A stretch of 37,737 nucleotides of DNA from a bacterium (lineage in GTDB: Bacteria > Myxococcota_A > UBA9160 > UBA6930): the NCBI GenBank assembly GCA_024228115.1, contig JAAETT010000085.1, positions 1-37,737 on the forward strand, read 5' to 3'. The notes under the pieces are model-generated. The model was not told where the DNA came from. It did no database searches and saw only the letters and a list, made by a program, of their open reading frames with translations. This document shows, piece by piece, positions 16,878 through 23,452 of the stretch. The translations under genes and the position numbers were made by a program. Positions within the stretch are counted from its first letter, which is position 1. Each line of letters opens with the position of its first letter.

Positions 16878-16905
16878 TTGACCGGGACTTCGGCTTCGAG
16901 ATAAC
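16878..16905 (+). promoter_or_regulatory. Probable sigma70-type promoter of the ArsR operon
   Basis: A -35 hexamer TTGACC lies at 16878-16883 and a -10 hexamer GATAAC at 16900-16905, with a 16-bp spacer. Transcription would start about 16912-16916, almost at the ATG of the ArsR gene (16916), so the mRNA would be leaderless or nearly so. This fits the lack of any ribosome-binding site before that ATG. Confidence 0.6.
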
Positions 16906-16925
16906 GTTCAACCAGATGGTTGAAC
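16906..16925. promoter_or_regulatory. Palindromic operator over the ArsR start codon
   Basis: GTTCAACCAGATGGTTGAAC is a perfect inverted repeat with 8-bp arms and a 4-bp centre. It begins right after the -10 hexamer and covers the predicted transcription start and the ATG at 16916. ArsR-family dimers bind such palindromes and usually repress their own operon. Binding here would block RNA polymerase. That ArsR is the ligand is inference from position. Confidence 0.65.
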
Positions 16926-17233
16926 AATTGGATCGCACCTTCGCCGCCCTGGCGGATCCCACGCGCCGGGCGATTCTCGGCCGCTTGCGGCGCGGGCCCG
17001 CCACGATCGGGCAGATCGCGGCGCCCTTCGAGATCTCCTTGAACGGAGTCTCGAAGCATGTGCGGGTGCTCGAGGAGGCCGGCCTGGTCGTGCGCAAGGT
17101 GGAAGGCCGCGAGCATCGCCTGCGGCTTCGAGCCGACCCCCTGCGCAAGGTCGCACGCTATGCGGCTGGCTACGCGGATTTCTGGGAGGGGAGGCTCGAC
17201 GCTCTGGAGAAGCACCTTCGGACGAAGCGATGA
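16916..17233 (+). CDS. ArsR/SdpR-family transcriptional repressor
   Basis: 105 residues, a winged-helix protein starting MVEQLDRTFAALADPTRRAIL, the usual opening of the ArsR subgroup paired with SRPBCC proteins. The recognition helix is in the SLNGVSKHVRVLEEAGL region. The protein has no cysteine, so it is not a thiol-based arsenic or metal sensor. It is probably an autorepressor acting at the palindrome over its own start codon. The stop overlaps the SRPBCC start as ATGA (17230-17233), and DUF899 follows, giving a three-gene operon. The effector is unknown. Confidence 0.9.
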   Translation: MVEQLDRTFAALADPTRRAILGRLRRGPATIGQIAAPFEISLNGVSKHVRVLEEAGLVVRKVEGREHRLRLRADPLRKVARYAAGYADFWEGRLDALEKHLRTKR

Positions 17234-17670
17234 CGAATCGGATCGTGCAGGAGCGCTTGATCGACGCGACCGCCGAGGAAGTTTTCGAGGCCTGGAGTGA
17301 TGCGGCCAGTCTCTCCCTGTGGATGTGTCCCGCCGAGGGCATGCGCCCGGCGACGGTTGAACTCGACTTCCGGGTCGGTGGCCGGTTCCGCATCGTCATG
17401 CACGGTTCCGAGCAGGATTTCACGCAGACGGGGGAATACCTGGAGATCGATCCTCCGCGCCGCCTCGCCTTCACCTGGGTCTCCGACTTCATCGCCGAGG
17501 CCGAGGCTCATACCCGCGTCACCGTGACGTTCGTGCCCGCAGGCCCGGGCCAGACCCGCTTGCACCTCGAGCACGACGAACTTCCGGATTCCGACGCCTA
17601 CGCCGGCCACGAAGCCGGCTGGGCGCGGATCCTCGATCTCGTCTCCCAGAACCCCACCAAGGAGGACTGA
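17230..17670 (+). CDS. SRPBCC / AHSA1-like domain protein
   Basis: 146 residues with the START-like fold of the AHSA1/CalC family. The N-terminus IVQERLIDATAEEVFEAWSD and the central VGGRFRIVMHG and YLEIDPPRRLAFTW strands are typical. The fold makes a deep hydrophobic pocket for a lipophilic small molecule; members bind or sequester ligands. Its coupling to ArsR (ATGA overlap) is a very common pairing, and the protein may bind the compound that induces the operon. The DUF899 gene begins 1 bp after its stop. No specific function can be given. Confidence 0.88.
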   Translation: MTNRIVQERLIDATAEEVFEAWSDAASLSLWMCPAEGMRPATVELDFRVGGRFRIVMHGSEQDFTQTGEYLEIDPPRRLAFTWVSDFIAEAEAHTRVTVTFVPAGPGQTRLHLEHDELPDSDAYAGHEAGWARILDLVSQNPTKED

Positions 17671-17671
17671 C

Positions 17672-18334
17672 ATGTCCAGCCGACACCCGAGCGAGTCGCC
17701 CGGCTACGCCAAGCTGCGCGATGAGCTGTTCGAGGCAGAAGTGGCTCTACGCGATCAGCGAGAGCGTGTCGCGGAACTCCGCCGGAGCCTTCCCCAGGAC
17801 ACGGCGGTACCGGACGAAGCCTTCGAAGAATTCCGTGACGGCCAACGGGTTCCGGTGAAGCTCTCCGAGTTGTTCGTCGATCCCACGAAACCGCTGATCC
17901 TGATGCAATTCATGTTCGGCAAGAGCCAGACGAATCCGTGCCCGATGTGCACGCTATGGGCGGACGGTTACGACGGCGTGGTCCCGCATCTGCAGCAGCG
18001 CGCCAACTTCGCGGTGCTGGTCGCTGGCGACGTCGGTGAGTTCTCCGCCTATGCGCGAGGGCGGGGTTGGCAGAACCTTCGATTGGTCTCTGCGGCGGGT
18101 TCGACGCTCAAGTCCGAACTCGGCTTCGAAACGCCCGATGGGGGGCAGTTGCCCGGTGTCTCGATCTATACCCGCCGCACCGATGGTGCGCTTCAGCATT
18201 TCTACTCCCAATGCGCCTTGCTCGGGGAGGCGGGCTTCCGCGGCATGGATCTGCTTTCGCCCGCGTGGCATTTCTTCGACCTGCTTCCGGAGGGCCGCGG
18301 GGATTTCATGCCTCGCAACTCCTACGAGGCATGA
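17672..18334 (+). CDS. DUF899 family thioredoxin-like protein
   Basis: 220 residues. A helical N-terminus (about 10-45, Arg/Glu-rich) leads to a thioredoxin-like domain with LILMQFMFG and a CxxC in NPCPMCTLW. The ending, MDLLSPAWHFFDLLPEGRGDF, is characteristic of DUF899. The family is thought to be redox-active, but its role is not established. AGGAGG lies 6 nt before the ATG, the best ribosome-binding site in this operon, so this product may be the most highly translated. It is the third gene of the ArsR-SRPBCC operon and is probably derepressed by the same signal. Confidence 0.88.
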   Translation: MSSRHPSESPGYAKLRDELFEAEVALRDQRERVAELRRSLPQDTAVPDEAFEEFRDGQRVPVKLSELFVDPTKPLILMQFMFGKSQTNPCPMCTLWADGYDGVVPHLQQRANFAVLVAGDVGEFSAYARGRGWQNLRLVSAAGSTLKSELGFETPDGGQLPGVSIYTRRTDGALQHFYSQCALLGEAGFRGMDLLSPAWHFFDLLPEGRGDFMPRNSYEA

Positions 18335-18381
18335 GCTGAGGGGGCCGGGCACCCGCCGGGTGCCTGAGCGATGCTTCCCTC

Positions 18382-19341
18382 ATGACTCACGCTGCGCGGT
18401 TGGCCGCCCTGGTCTGTGTGCTCGCCTGTGCAGACGCGCCGGATGCCGGGGACGCTCCAATGGGTCTCGACTTCGCCGCGATCGCCGGCTCCTCGGCTCC
18501 CCCTCCCGAGCCGCTGGCCTATCCGACCCGCACCGGAGCCAACCTGCCGGTTCGGCACTATGCGAGCGAGGCTCCCGACGTCTTCGTCCTGCTGCACGGC
18601 TCCGGCTATCACTCCGCCTACCTGGCACCACTCGGCGAACGCCTGGCCGGAGCTGGCGCGGCCCACGTGTATACACCCGATCTGCGGGGCCACGGAGTGG
18701 ATCCGGAGCGGCGCGGTGACATCGACTACGTAGATCAACTGGAAGACGATCTCGTCGATCTGGTCGGATGGGTGGGCGAGCGTCACCCGAGCGGCCGCAT
18801 CTTCGTGGGTGGTCATTCATCCGGCGGAGGGTTGGCGCTGCGATACGCAGGTGGTGGCGGGGAGGCCGCCGGGTTCGTCTTGTTGGCGCCCTACCTGGCC
18901 CATGATGCGCCGACCATGCGCGCAGGCAACAGTTCGGGCGGCTGGGCCCGGCCGAAGATTCCCCGGATCATTCTGCTCTCCATCCTCAATGGCTTTGGCA
19001 TCCACGCCTTCGACGCCGTGACGACCATCGAGTTCTCCATGGCCGAAGACGTCCGCGACGGCACGGAGACGCTGGCCTACAGCCACCGCTTGAACGTCGG
19101 CTTTGCGCCGCGGAACTGGCAGGAGGAACTGGAGGCGACGACCGTACCGCTGCTTCTGGTCGTCGGTTCAGAGGATGAAGCTTTTGCCGCCGACCGCTTT
19201 GGCCCGGCGATCACGCCTCACGCGCCTCAGGCCGAAATCCGAATCGTGGAGGGCGCCGGCCATCTGGGGTTGGTGGGGGAGGAGCGGGTGGCCGGGATCC
19301 TGGGGGCCTGGCAAGCCAGGCTCCGGAACGGAGACCGGTAG
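18382..19341 (+). CDS. Alpha/beta hydrolase, probable lipoprotein
   Basis: 319 residues. The N-terminus MTHAARLAALVCVLACAD looks like a lipoprotein signal with the acylated Cys at residue 16 (VLAC, a slightly atypical lipobox). The hydrolase domain has the oxyanion-side HGSGYHS, the nucleophile elbow GHSSGGG with Ser146, an acidic residue in GSEDEAF and the catalytic His in GAGHLG. It resembles serine lysophospholipases and esterases and would act at the cell envelope. No ribosome-binding site is obvious. It lies 47 bp after the DUF899 gene and may be read from that operon. It is convergent with the methyltransferase gene. Confidence 0.83.
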   Translation: MTHAARLAALVCVLACADAPDAGDAPMGLDFAAIAGSSAPPPEPLAYPTRTGANLPVRHYASEAPDVFVLLHGSGYHSAYLAPLGERLAGAGAAHVYTPDLRGHGVDPERRGDIDYVDQLEDDLVDLVGWVGERHPSGRIFVGGHSSGGGLALRYAGGGGEAAGFVLLAPYLAHDAPTMRAGNSSGGWARPKIPRIILLSILNGFGIHAFDAVTTIEFSMAEDVRDGTETLAYSHRLNVGFAPRNWQEELEATTVPLLLVVGSEDEAFAADRFGPAITPHAPQAEIRIVEGAGHLGLVGEERVAGILGAWQARLRNGDR

Positions 19342-19394
19342 GGCCCTTCGAGGACGGGAAGGCGCGCGGATTCCCGGGTGGATGCGGCGGGGGT

Positions 19395-20159
19395 TCAGTC
19401 GGTCGCAGCCGCAGGCTTCAGATAGCGATGGACGAAGCTGTCCGTGGGCGCCTCCATCTTGAAGAAGGGCTCCTCCCGCGGATCCTCCGGCTGGCGGAGG
19501 AAATCCGCTTCTTCCGCGAAGGTGAAACCGGCGGCCTCGAGTTCGCTGCGCAGGAGCGCAGCGTCCATGCGGTGAAGCGTCTCGGCGATTTCCGGGCCCG
19601 CACCGGGCTTCGCGTGATGATCGATCACGACGAGAGAGCCGCCCGGGCGGAGGGCTGCGAGGAGTTTCGCGTTCATGGCGGGCCGGTCGATCGGTGCGAA
19701 GAGTGTGTCGTGGTAGACGTAGATCATCGTGATCAGGTCGAGCCCCTTGGCTTCCGGGGGCAAGGGGTCGCCGAGTTCGCGGTCGATGCGGTTCACGCCC
19801 TTCATCACGTCTCGTGAGAGCCGCGCCGGCCAACTCTCCTTGACGTACTTCTCGATCACGTAGGGGGAGTTGTGTGCGTAGACCGTGCCCTTCGGGCCGA
19901 CGGCTCGGGCAAGCAGTTCGGTCGTATACCCGTTCCCCGCGCCCAGGTCGGCGACCTTCATGCCGCCCTCGACCTGGCTGAAGACCAGGAGTTCAGCGGG
20001 ATGCCGCCGCCCATCGCGCTCGCGATCTTCCGCAGTGCGGTCCTCCGCCGCGACCAACGCCGTCGCTTCGGCTTCCGAAAGCGCCAAGGCCATCTCGGAG
20101 CCAATTGCGAGGCCAAGAGTGAGAAGAAGGAAGCCGCAGAACCTCGGGAAGATCGTCAT
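19395..20159 (-). CDS. Predicted exported class I SAM-dependent methyltransferase (COG4798-like)
   Basis: 254 residues. A signal peptide (FCGFLLLTLGLAIGSEMALA) is followed by a Rossmann methyltransferase with motif I VADLGAGNGYTTELLA. Later motifs LDLITMIYVYHDT and LRPGGSLVVIDHHA fit the COG4798 group, which often carries such a signal sequence. An exported SAM-dependent enzyme is puzzling because SAM is cytosolic, so the hydrophobic segment may be an anchor. It is the last gene of the ahcY-cupin operon (8-bp gap), which makes sense because AhcY removes the SAH that methyltransferases produce. The substrate is unknown. Confidence 0.85.
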   Translation of the reverse strand: MTIFPRFCGFLLLTLGLAIGSEMALALSEAEATALVAAEDRTAEDRERDGRRHPAELLVFSQVEGGMKVADLGAGNGYTTELLARAVGPKGTVYAHNSPYVIEKYVKESWPARLSRDVMKGVNRIDRELGDPLPPEAKGLDLITMIYVYHDTLFAPIDRPAMNAKLLAALRPGGSLVVIDHHAKPGAGPEIAETLHRMDAALLRSELEAAGFTFAEEADFLRQPEDPREEPFFKMEAPTDSFVHRYLKPAAATD

Positions 20160-20168
20160 CCCGGGATT

Positions 20169-20540
20169 CTAGGCTGGCGGGTTGTCCCGGTGCACGTTTT
20201 CCGGCGAGAACGCAGGAAGACAGACCGCCAGATAGTGTGCGCCGCCCGGCTCCGGGCTGCTGTAGCGGACCCACTCGCCCGGATGAGAGACCACGGCCTG
20301 GCCAGTTCGTACCTCGAGCATGCCGTCCTCGTGGTCGACCCGGACCATGCCGTCGAGAACGACCGTGATCTCCTCGAACTCCGGCCGTTGGCCGGGCTCG
20401 GCCCAGCCTTCCGGTGAGCGCATCCGGGCCACGCTCACGCCGGTATGGCCGGAGCGCACGCGGCCCGCATATTCCTCGATCCGTTTCGGAGGCGTGCCGG
20501 CGGCTTCGACCACCGCCGGCGCCTCGATCAGCTCGGGCAT
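20169..20540 (-). CDS. Cupin domain protein
   Basis: 123 residues forming a single cupin barrel. The first motif region is around PEFEEITVVLDGMVRVDHEDG and the second around HPGEWVRYSSPEPGGAHYLAV. The usual HxH of motif 1 is not present (the segment reads RPEFEE), so metal binding is uncertain, although the Glu and later His residues could serve. The ATG at 20540 is 3 bp after the ahcY stop, and the methyltransferase starts 8 bp after this gene, so all three are one transcript. It could be a small enzyme or a ligand-binding protein of the methyl cycle; no function can be assigned. Confidence 0.82.
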   Translation of the reverse strand: MPELIEAPAVVEAAGTPPKRIEEYAGRVRSGHTGVSVARMRSPEGWAEPGQRPEFEEITVVLDGMVRVDHEDGMLEVRTGQAVVSHPGEWVRYSSPEPGGAHYLAVCLPAFSPENVHRDNPPA

Positions 20541-20543
20541 GGT

Positions 20544-21989
20544 CTAATAACGGTAGTGGTCGGGCTTGTACGGGCCTTCGATCGGCACACCGAGGTATTC
20601 GGATTGCTCGGCCGTGAGCGTGGTGAGCTTCACGCCCAGCTGGCCCAGGTGGAGCCGCGCCACTTCCTCGTCGAGGTGCTTCGGCAGCACGTAGACCTTG
20701 TTCTCGTACTTCTCGGGATGTTGGTGCAGCTCGAGCTGGGCGATCACCTGGTTGGTGAACGAGGCACTCATCACGAAGCTCGGGTGGCCGGTGGCGCAGC
20801 CCAGGTTGAGCAGGCGCCCTTCGGCCAGGACCAGCACGCTATGTCCATCGGGGAAGATCCACTCGTCGTATTGGGGCTTGATGTTCTCGCAGCGCACCCC
20901 TTCCATCTTCTTCAGGCCGGCCATGTCGATCTCGTTGTCGAAGTGGCCGATGTTTCCGACGATGGCTTTGTCCTTCATGCGGGCCATCAGTTCGGCCGTG
21001 ATGATGTTGAAGTTGCCCGTGGTGGTGACGAAGATGTCGGCGGTCTCGACGATGTCCTCCATCGTCGTCACCTGGTAACCCTCCATGGCTGCCTGGAGGG
21101 CGCAGATCGGATCGATCTCCGTGACGACGACGCGGCAGCCCTGGCCGCGGAGGGCCTGGACGCTGCCCTTGCCAACTTCGCCATAGCCGCAGACCACGGC
21201 GACCTTGCCGCCGAGCATCACGTCGGACGCCCGCATCAGGCCATCCGGCAGCGAGTGCCGGCAACCGTAGGTGTTGTCGAACTTGCTCTTGGTGGCTGAG
21301 TCGTTGACGTTGATGGCCGGGAAGAGCAACTCACCGCGTTCCTCCATCTGATACAGCCGATGCACGCCGGTGGTGGTCTCTTCGGACACGCCCTTCATGT
21401 TCGCGTTCAGCCGGCTCCAGCGGCCCGGGTCTCTCTCCTGACCGTCGCGAAGCGTCTTCAGGATGACGCCCCACTCTTCGGCGTCGGTCTCCTCATTGAA
21501 GTCCGGAACCTTCTCGGCCTTCTCGAACTCCAGGCCCTTGTGGAGAAGCAGGGTCGCGTCGCCACCGTCATCGACGAGCAGGTCCGGCCCGGAGCCGTCG
21601 GGCCACTCCATGGCTTCGTCCGTGCACCACCAGTACTCATCGAGGGTCTCACCCTTCCAGGCGAAGACGGCGATGCCCTTCAGATCTTCGGGCGTTCCAT
21701 TCGGGCCGACCGCGACGGCAGCGGCGGCCGAATCCTGGGTCGAGAAGATGTTGCAGCTGACCCAACGCACGTCGGCACCGAGGGCCGTCAGCGTTTCGAT
21801 CAGGACGGCGGTCTGCACGGTCATGTGCAAGCTGCCCATGATCTTCACGCCAGCGAGCGGCTGTTCCTTGCCGTAGCGCTCACGCAGCGACATCAAGCCA
21901 GGCATCTCGTGCTCTGCGAGACGGATTTCTTTGCGGCCAAGCTCGGCCAGGGAAAGGTCGGCGACCTTGTAGGCGGGTCGATCGCTCAT
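20544..21989 (-). CDS. ahcY: Adenosylhomocysteinase (S-adenosylhomocysteine hydrolase)
   Basis: 481 residues, the long bacterial form. It shows [16 protein letters not shown], the active-site block [13 protein letters not shown], the NAD+ site [19 protein letters not shown] and the C-terminal KPDHYRY whose Lys and Tyr reach into the partner subunit's NAD+ site. It splits SAH into homocysteine and adenosine and so relieves product inhibition of methyltransferases. AAGGAG lies 7 nt before the ATG. A promoter with a palindrome in its spacer lies about 55-80 bp upstream. It leads the operon with the cupin and methyltransferase genes. Confidence 0.98.
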   Translation of the reverse strand: MSDRPAYKVADLSLAELGRKEIRLAEHEMPGLMSLRERYGKEQPLAGVKIMGSLHMTVQTAVLIETLTALGADVRWVSCNIFSTQDSAAAAVAVGPNGTPEDLKGIAVFAWKGETLDEYWWCTDEAMEWPDGSGPDLLVDDGGDATLLLHKGLEFEKAEKVPDFNEETDAEEWGVILKTLRDGQERDPGRWSRLNANMKGVSEETTTGVHRLYQMEERGELLFPAINVNDSATKSKFDNTYGCRHSLPDGLMRASDVMLGGKVAVVCGYGEVGKGSVQALRGQGCRVVVTEIDPICALQAAMEGYQVTTMEDIVETADIFVTTTGNFNIITAELMARMKDKAIVGNIGHFDNEIDMAGLKKMEGVRCENIKPQYDEWIFPDGHSVLVLAEGRLLNLGCATGHPSFVMSASFTNQVIAQLELHQHPEKYENKVYVLPKHLDEEVARLHLGQLGVKLTTLTAEQSEYLGVPIEGPYKPDHYRY

Positions 21990-22040
21990 CGGGAAACTCC
22001 TTGGGTGGGGCGCACGCGCACTGCGGGCTTCAGGTGAAGC

Positions 22041-22069
22041 AGTGTATTCATCCGTTTATGCGGATGCAA
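22041..22069 (-). promoter_or_regulatory. ahcY promoter with palindromic operator in the spacer
   Basis: On the minus strand the -35 is TTGCAT (complement of 22064-22069) and the -10 is TACACT (complement of 22041-22046), with a 17-bp spacer. The spacer region contains CATCCG at 22049-22054 and CGGATG at 22061-22066 around TTTATG, a perfect 6-bp inverted repeat. A repressor bound there would block the promoter. Methionine-cycle genes in many proteobacteria are controlled by SAH-responsive ArsR-type repressors (SahR), a candidate for this site. The identity of the regulator is inference. The same palindrome lies upstream of the divergent peroxidase gene. Confidence 0.55.
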
Positions 22070-22094
22070 TGGTATAGAGCTTGAATCATTCGTC

Positions 22095-22125
22095 TTCCCC
22101 CAGGGGAACAGCTAGATTGGGGGAA
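22095..22125 (+). promoter_or_regulatory. Alternative hairpins in the leader of the peroxidase-like gene
   Basis: TTCCCCC at 22095-22101 can pair with GGGGGAA at 22119-22125, which contains the only ribosome-binding-like sequence and the A of the ATG. The same segment can instead pair with GGGAA at 22104-22108. The two pairings exclude each other, so the leader could switch between hidden and exposed start sites. This is read from complementarity only. Confidence 0.3.
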
Positions 22126-22682
22126 TGAGATCCATATTGCCGGGTCTGTTGGTTCTGGCTCTTTCGTTCGCGGCTTTCGGCGCGTCCGATCGTCCGCTGG
22201 AAGTGTCCGTGGCCCGGTTGGACGGGGTGAACGAATCCCTGGCGCGCTATGCGGGGCAGGTCGTGCTGATCGTCAACGTGGCCAGCAAATGCGATCTCAC
22301 CCGCCAGTACGAGGGCCTCGAGGCGCTCTACGAGCGCTACCGGGAGCGCGGCTTCGTCGTGCTCGGTTTCCCCTCGAACGATTTCGCCGGGGAAGAGCCG
22401 GGCAGCAATCAGGAGATCGCCGAGTTCTGCCGCGCGAACTGGGGCGTGAAGTTTCCGATGTACGGCAAGCTCCACGTCAGCGGGCCCGATCAGCATCCGC
22501 TCTACCGCCGTCTAACCCGGTTGCGCGTGCCGCTCGGCGGCCCGGTCGAGGGAAGCTTCCAGAAGTACCTGGTGGCCCGGGACGGCAGGGTCGTCGATCG
22601 CCTCGCGCCACGGGTCGAACCTCTTTCCGATGAACTCGTCCACAAGATCGAAATCCTTCTCGACGAGTCACCGGAGCCCTAG
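22125..22682 (+). CDS. Secreted glutathione-peroxidase-like (thioredoxin-type) protein with altered active site
   Basis: 185 residues with a signal peptide (LPGLLVLALSFAAFGAS). The GPx fold is clear: VVLIVNVASKCDLTRQYEGL with peroxidatic Cys56, GFPSNDFAGEEPGSNQEI, and FCRANWGVKFP where Cys102 matches the resolving Cys of thioredoxin-dependent GPx. Family enzymes use a Cys-Gln-Trp-Asn tetrad. Here the Gln of QEPG is Glu90 and the WNF block is GSF (143-145), so only the Cys survives. It may be a weak peroxidase or have another thiol role in the periplasm. The gene is divergent from ahcY. GGGGG lies only 1 nt from the ATG, poor spacing for a ribosome-binding site. Confidence 0.87.
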   Translation: MRSILPGLLVLALSFAAFGASDRPLEVSVARLDGVNESLARYAGQVVLIVNVASKCDLTRQYEGLEALYERYRERGFVVLGFPSNDFAGEEPGSNQEIAEFCRANWGVKFPMYGKLHVSGPDQHPLYRRLTRLRVPLGGPVEGSFQKYLVARDGRVVDRLAPRVEPLSDELVHKIEILLDESPEP

Positions 22683-22683
22683 C

Positions 22684-22719
22684 AGGACCGCGGCGCCGGG
22701 CCATCGCGGAACGGGTCCT
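22684..22719. terminator. Possible hairpin between convergent genes
   Basis: AGGACC at 22684-22689 is complementary to GGTCCT at 22714-22719, with GC-rich sequence between. It fills the 40-bp gap between the convergent peroxidase and EthD genes, where a two-way terminator would be expected. There is no T tract on either side, so this is weak. Confidence 0.25.
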
Positions 22720-22722
22720 CAC

Positions 22723-23094
22723 TCAGCTGCGAGTGAAGATGGGATGCTCTTCGGTGAGGAAGATGAATGAGTTCGCGAGGTCTATGAACTCGCGTTCATC
22801 TTCGAGCAGGCGCGCGTGGGCCGCTTGCCCTTCGGGTGTGTTCATTCCAGCGACCAGATCCTCGAGACTGTCCCACCATACCTCCGTGATCCCATCGAAA
22901 GCCTTTCCCATGTTGCGGGACTGAGCGAACTGCTCGTTCAGAGGGGTATCGATCGTGTGACTTTGAACGTAGCGACGGGCCTGAATGGCCTCGGCCACTT
23001 CACTGACGAGTGGACCGTGAGAGAGCCAGCGCTGGTAGAAGTCCTTCTGGGAGAAGTCCGCACGGCGGCGAATCATGTAAACGAGCTTGATCAT
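22723..23094 (-). CDS. EthD domain protein
   Basis: 123 residues, a small alpha/beta dimeric-barrel protein. It begins MIKLVYMIRRRADFSQKDFYQRWLSHGPLV, the EthD pattern in which a conserved strand leads into an F-x-x-x-W segment with His-Gly. The middle has FDGITEVWWDSLEDL and the end FIDLANSFIFLTEEHPIF. EthD proteins accompany oxidative degradation of ethers, aromatics and polyketides, but their biochemical role is mostly undefined. GGAG lies 7 nt before the ATG. It is separated from the SDR gene upstream by 358 bp of gene-free sequence. Confidence 0.85.
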   Translation of the reverse strand: MIKLVYMIRRRADFSQKDFYQRWLSHGPLVSEVAEAIQARRYVQSHTIDTPLNEQFAQSRNMGKAFDGITEVWWDSLEDLVAGMNTPEGQAAHARLLEDEREFIDLANSFIFLTEEHPIFTRS

Positions 23095-23452
23095 GTCGGC
23101 GCTCCTGTTTTGTGTGCCCTGCCAACGCGGTATTGGTTGCCACCCAGCGGATCGCCATCAACCGTCGTGAAATCGTGCCGCCGGACTCAGCCGAAGCTGA
23201 AGAACCCGATACGAGGACGCTACAACGGTCATTTGAACCGTGCTATTCCGGGGCGGGTTCAACCGCTTGTTGAGCGGCGGCGTGTTGTCGGGCACGAACC
23301 GAGTCGATGAGTTGCCAAGGAATGCCTGAGGGTGCTGGGGGATGTGCGCTCGAGCAGGTGAGTTCGAGTGTTTGCACGGCGAGCCACGCGTCGGGGGTCG
23401 TTTCTGTGGGCGCAGGCTGGGAGTCCAGCCGGATTGTGTTTCCCCAGCTGCG
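23095..23452. other. Gene-free stretch between SDR and EthD genes
   Basis: I find no supported gene in these 358 bp. Several short hairpins occur, such as CCGCT/AGCGG near 23263-23277 and ACGGT/ACCGT near 23224-23241, besides the stem at 23415-23430. A repeat GTTCAAC-5 nt-GTTGAGC sits at 23257-23275 and partly resembles the ArsR operator arms. There is no recognisable promoter for the EthD gene. Confidence 0.5.
23415..23430 (-). terminator. Hairpin 23 bp after the SDR stop
   Basis: GGCTGG at 23415-23420 and CCAGCC at 23425-23430 form a perfect 6-bp stem with a 4-nt loop. It lies just beyond the stop of the minus-strand SDR gene at 23453. No U tract follows, so it could be a processing or pause hairpin instead of a true intrinsic terminator. 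Confidence 0.35.

Noticed and set aside
21990-22066. SAH or SAM riboswitch in the ahcY leader, since paired segments CACTGC/GCAGTG and TTCA/TGAA occur.
   Set aside because: The first segment overlaps the predicted -10 and would not be transcribed. I could not match the conserved SAH-riboswitch core.
23257-23275. Second ArsR operator, because the arm GTTCAACC recurs.
   Set aside because: The arms are imperfect, the spacing differs from the palindrome at 16906-16925, and no promoter is visible beside it.
23240-23300. Integron attC-like site: GTTCAAC-5 nt-GTTGAGC at 23257-23275 fits the RYYYAAC...GTTRRRY core pattern.
   Set aside because: The complementary second half-site that should lie 20-60 bp away is missing on both sides, and there is no integrase or cassette array.
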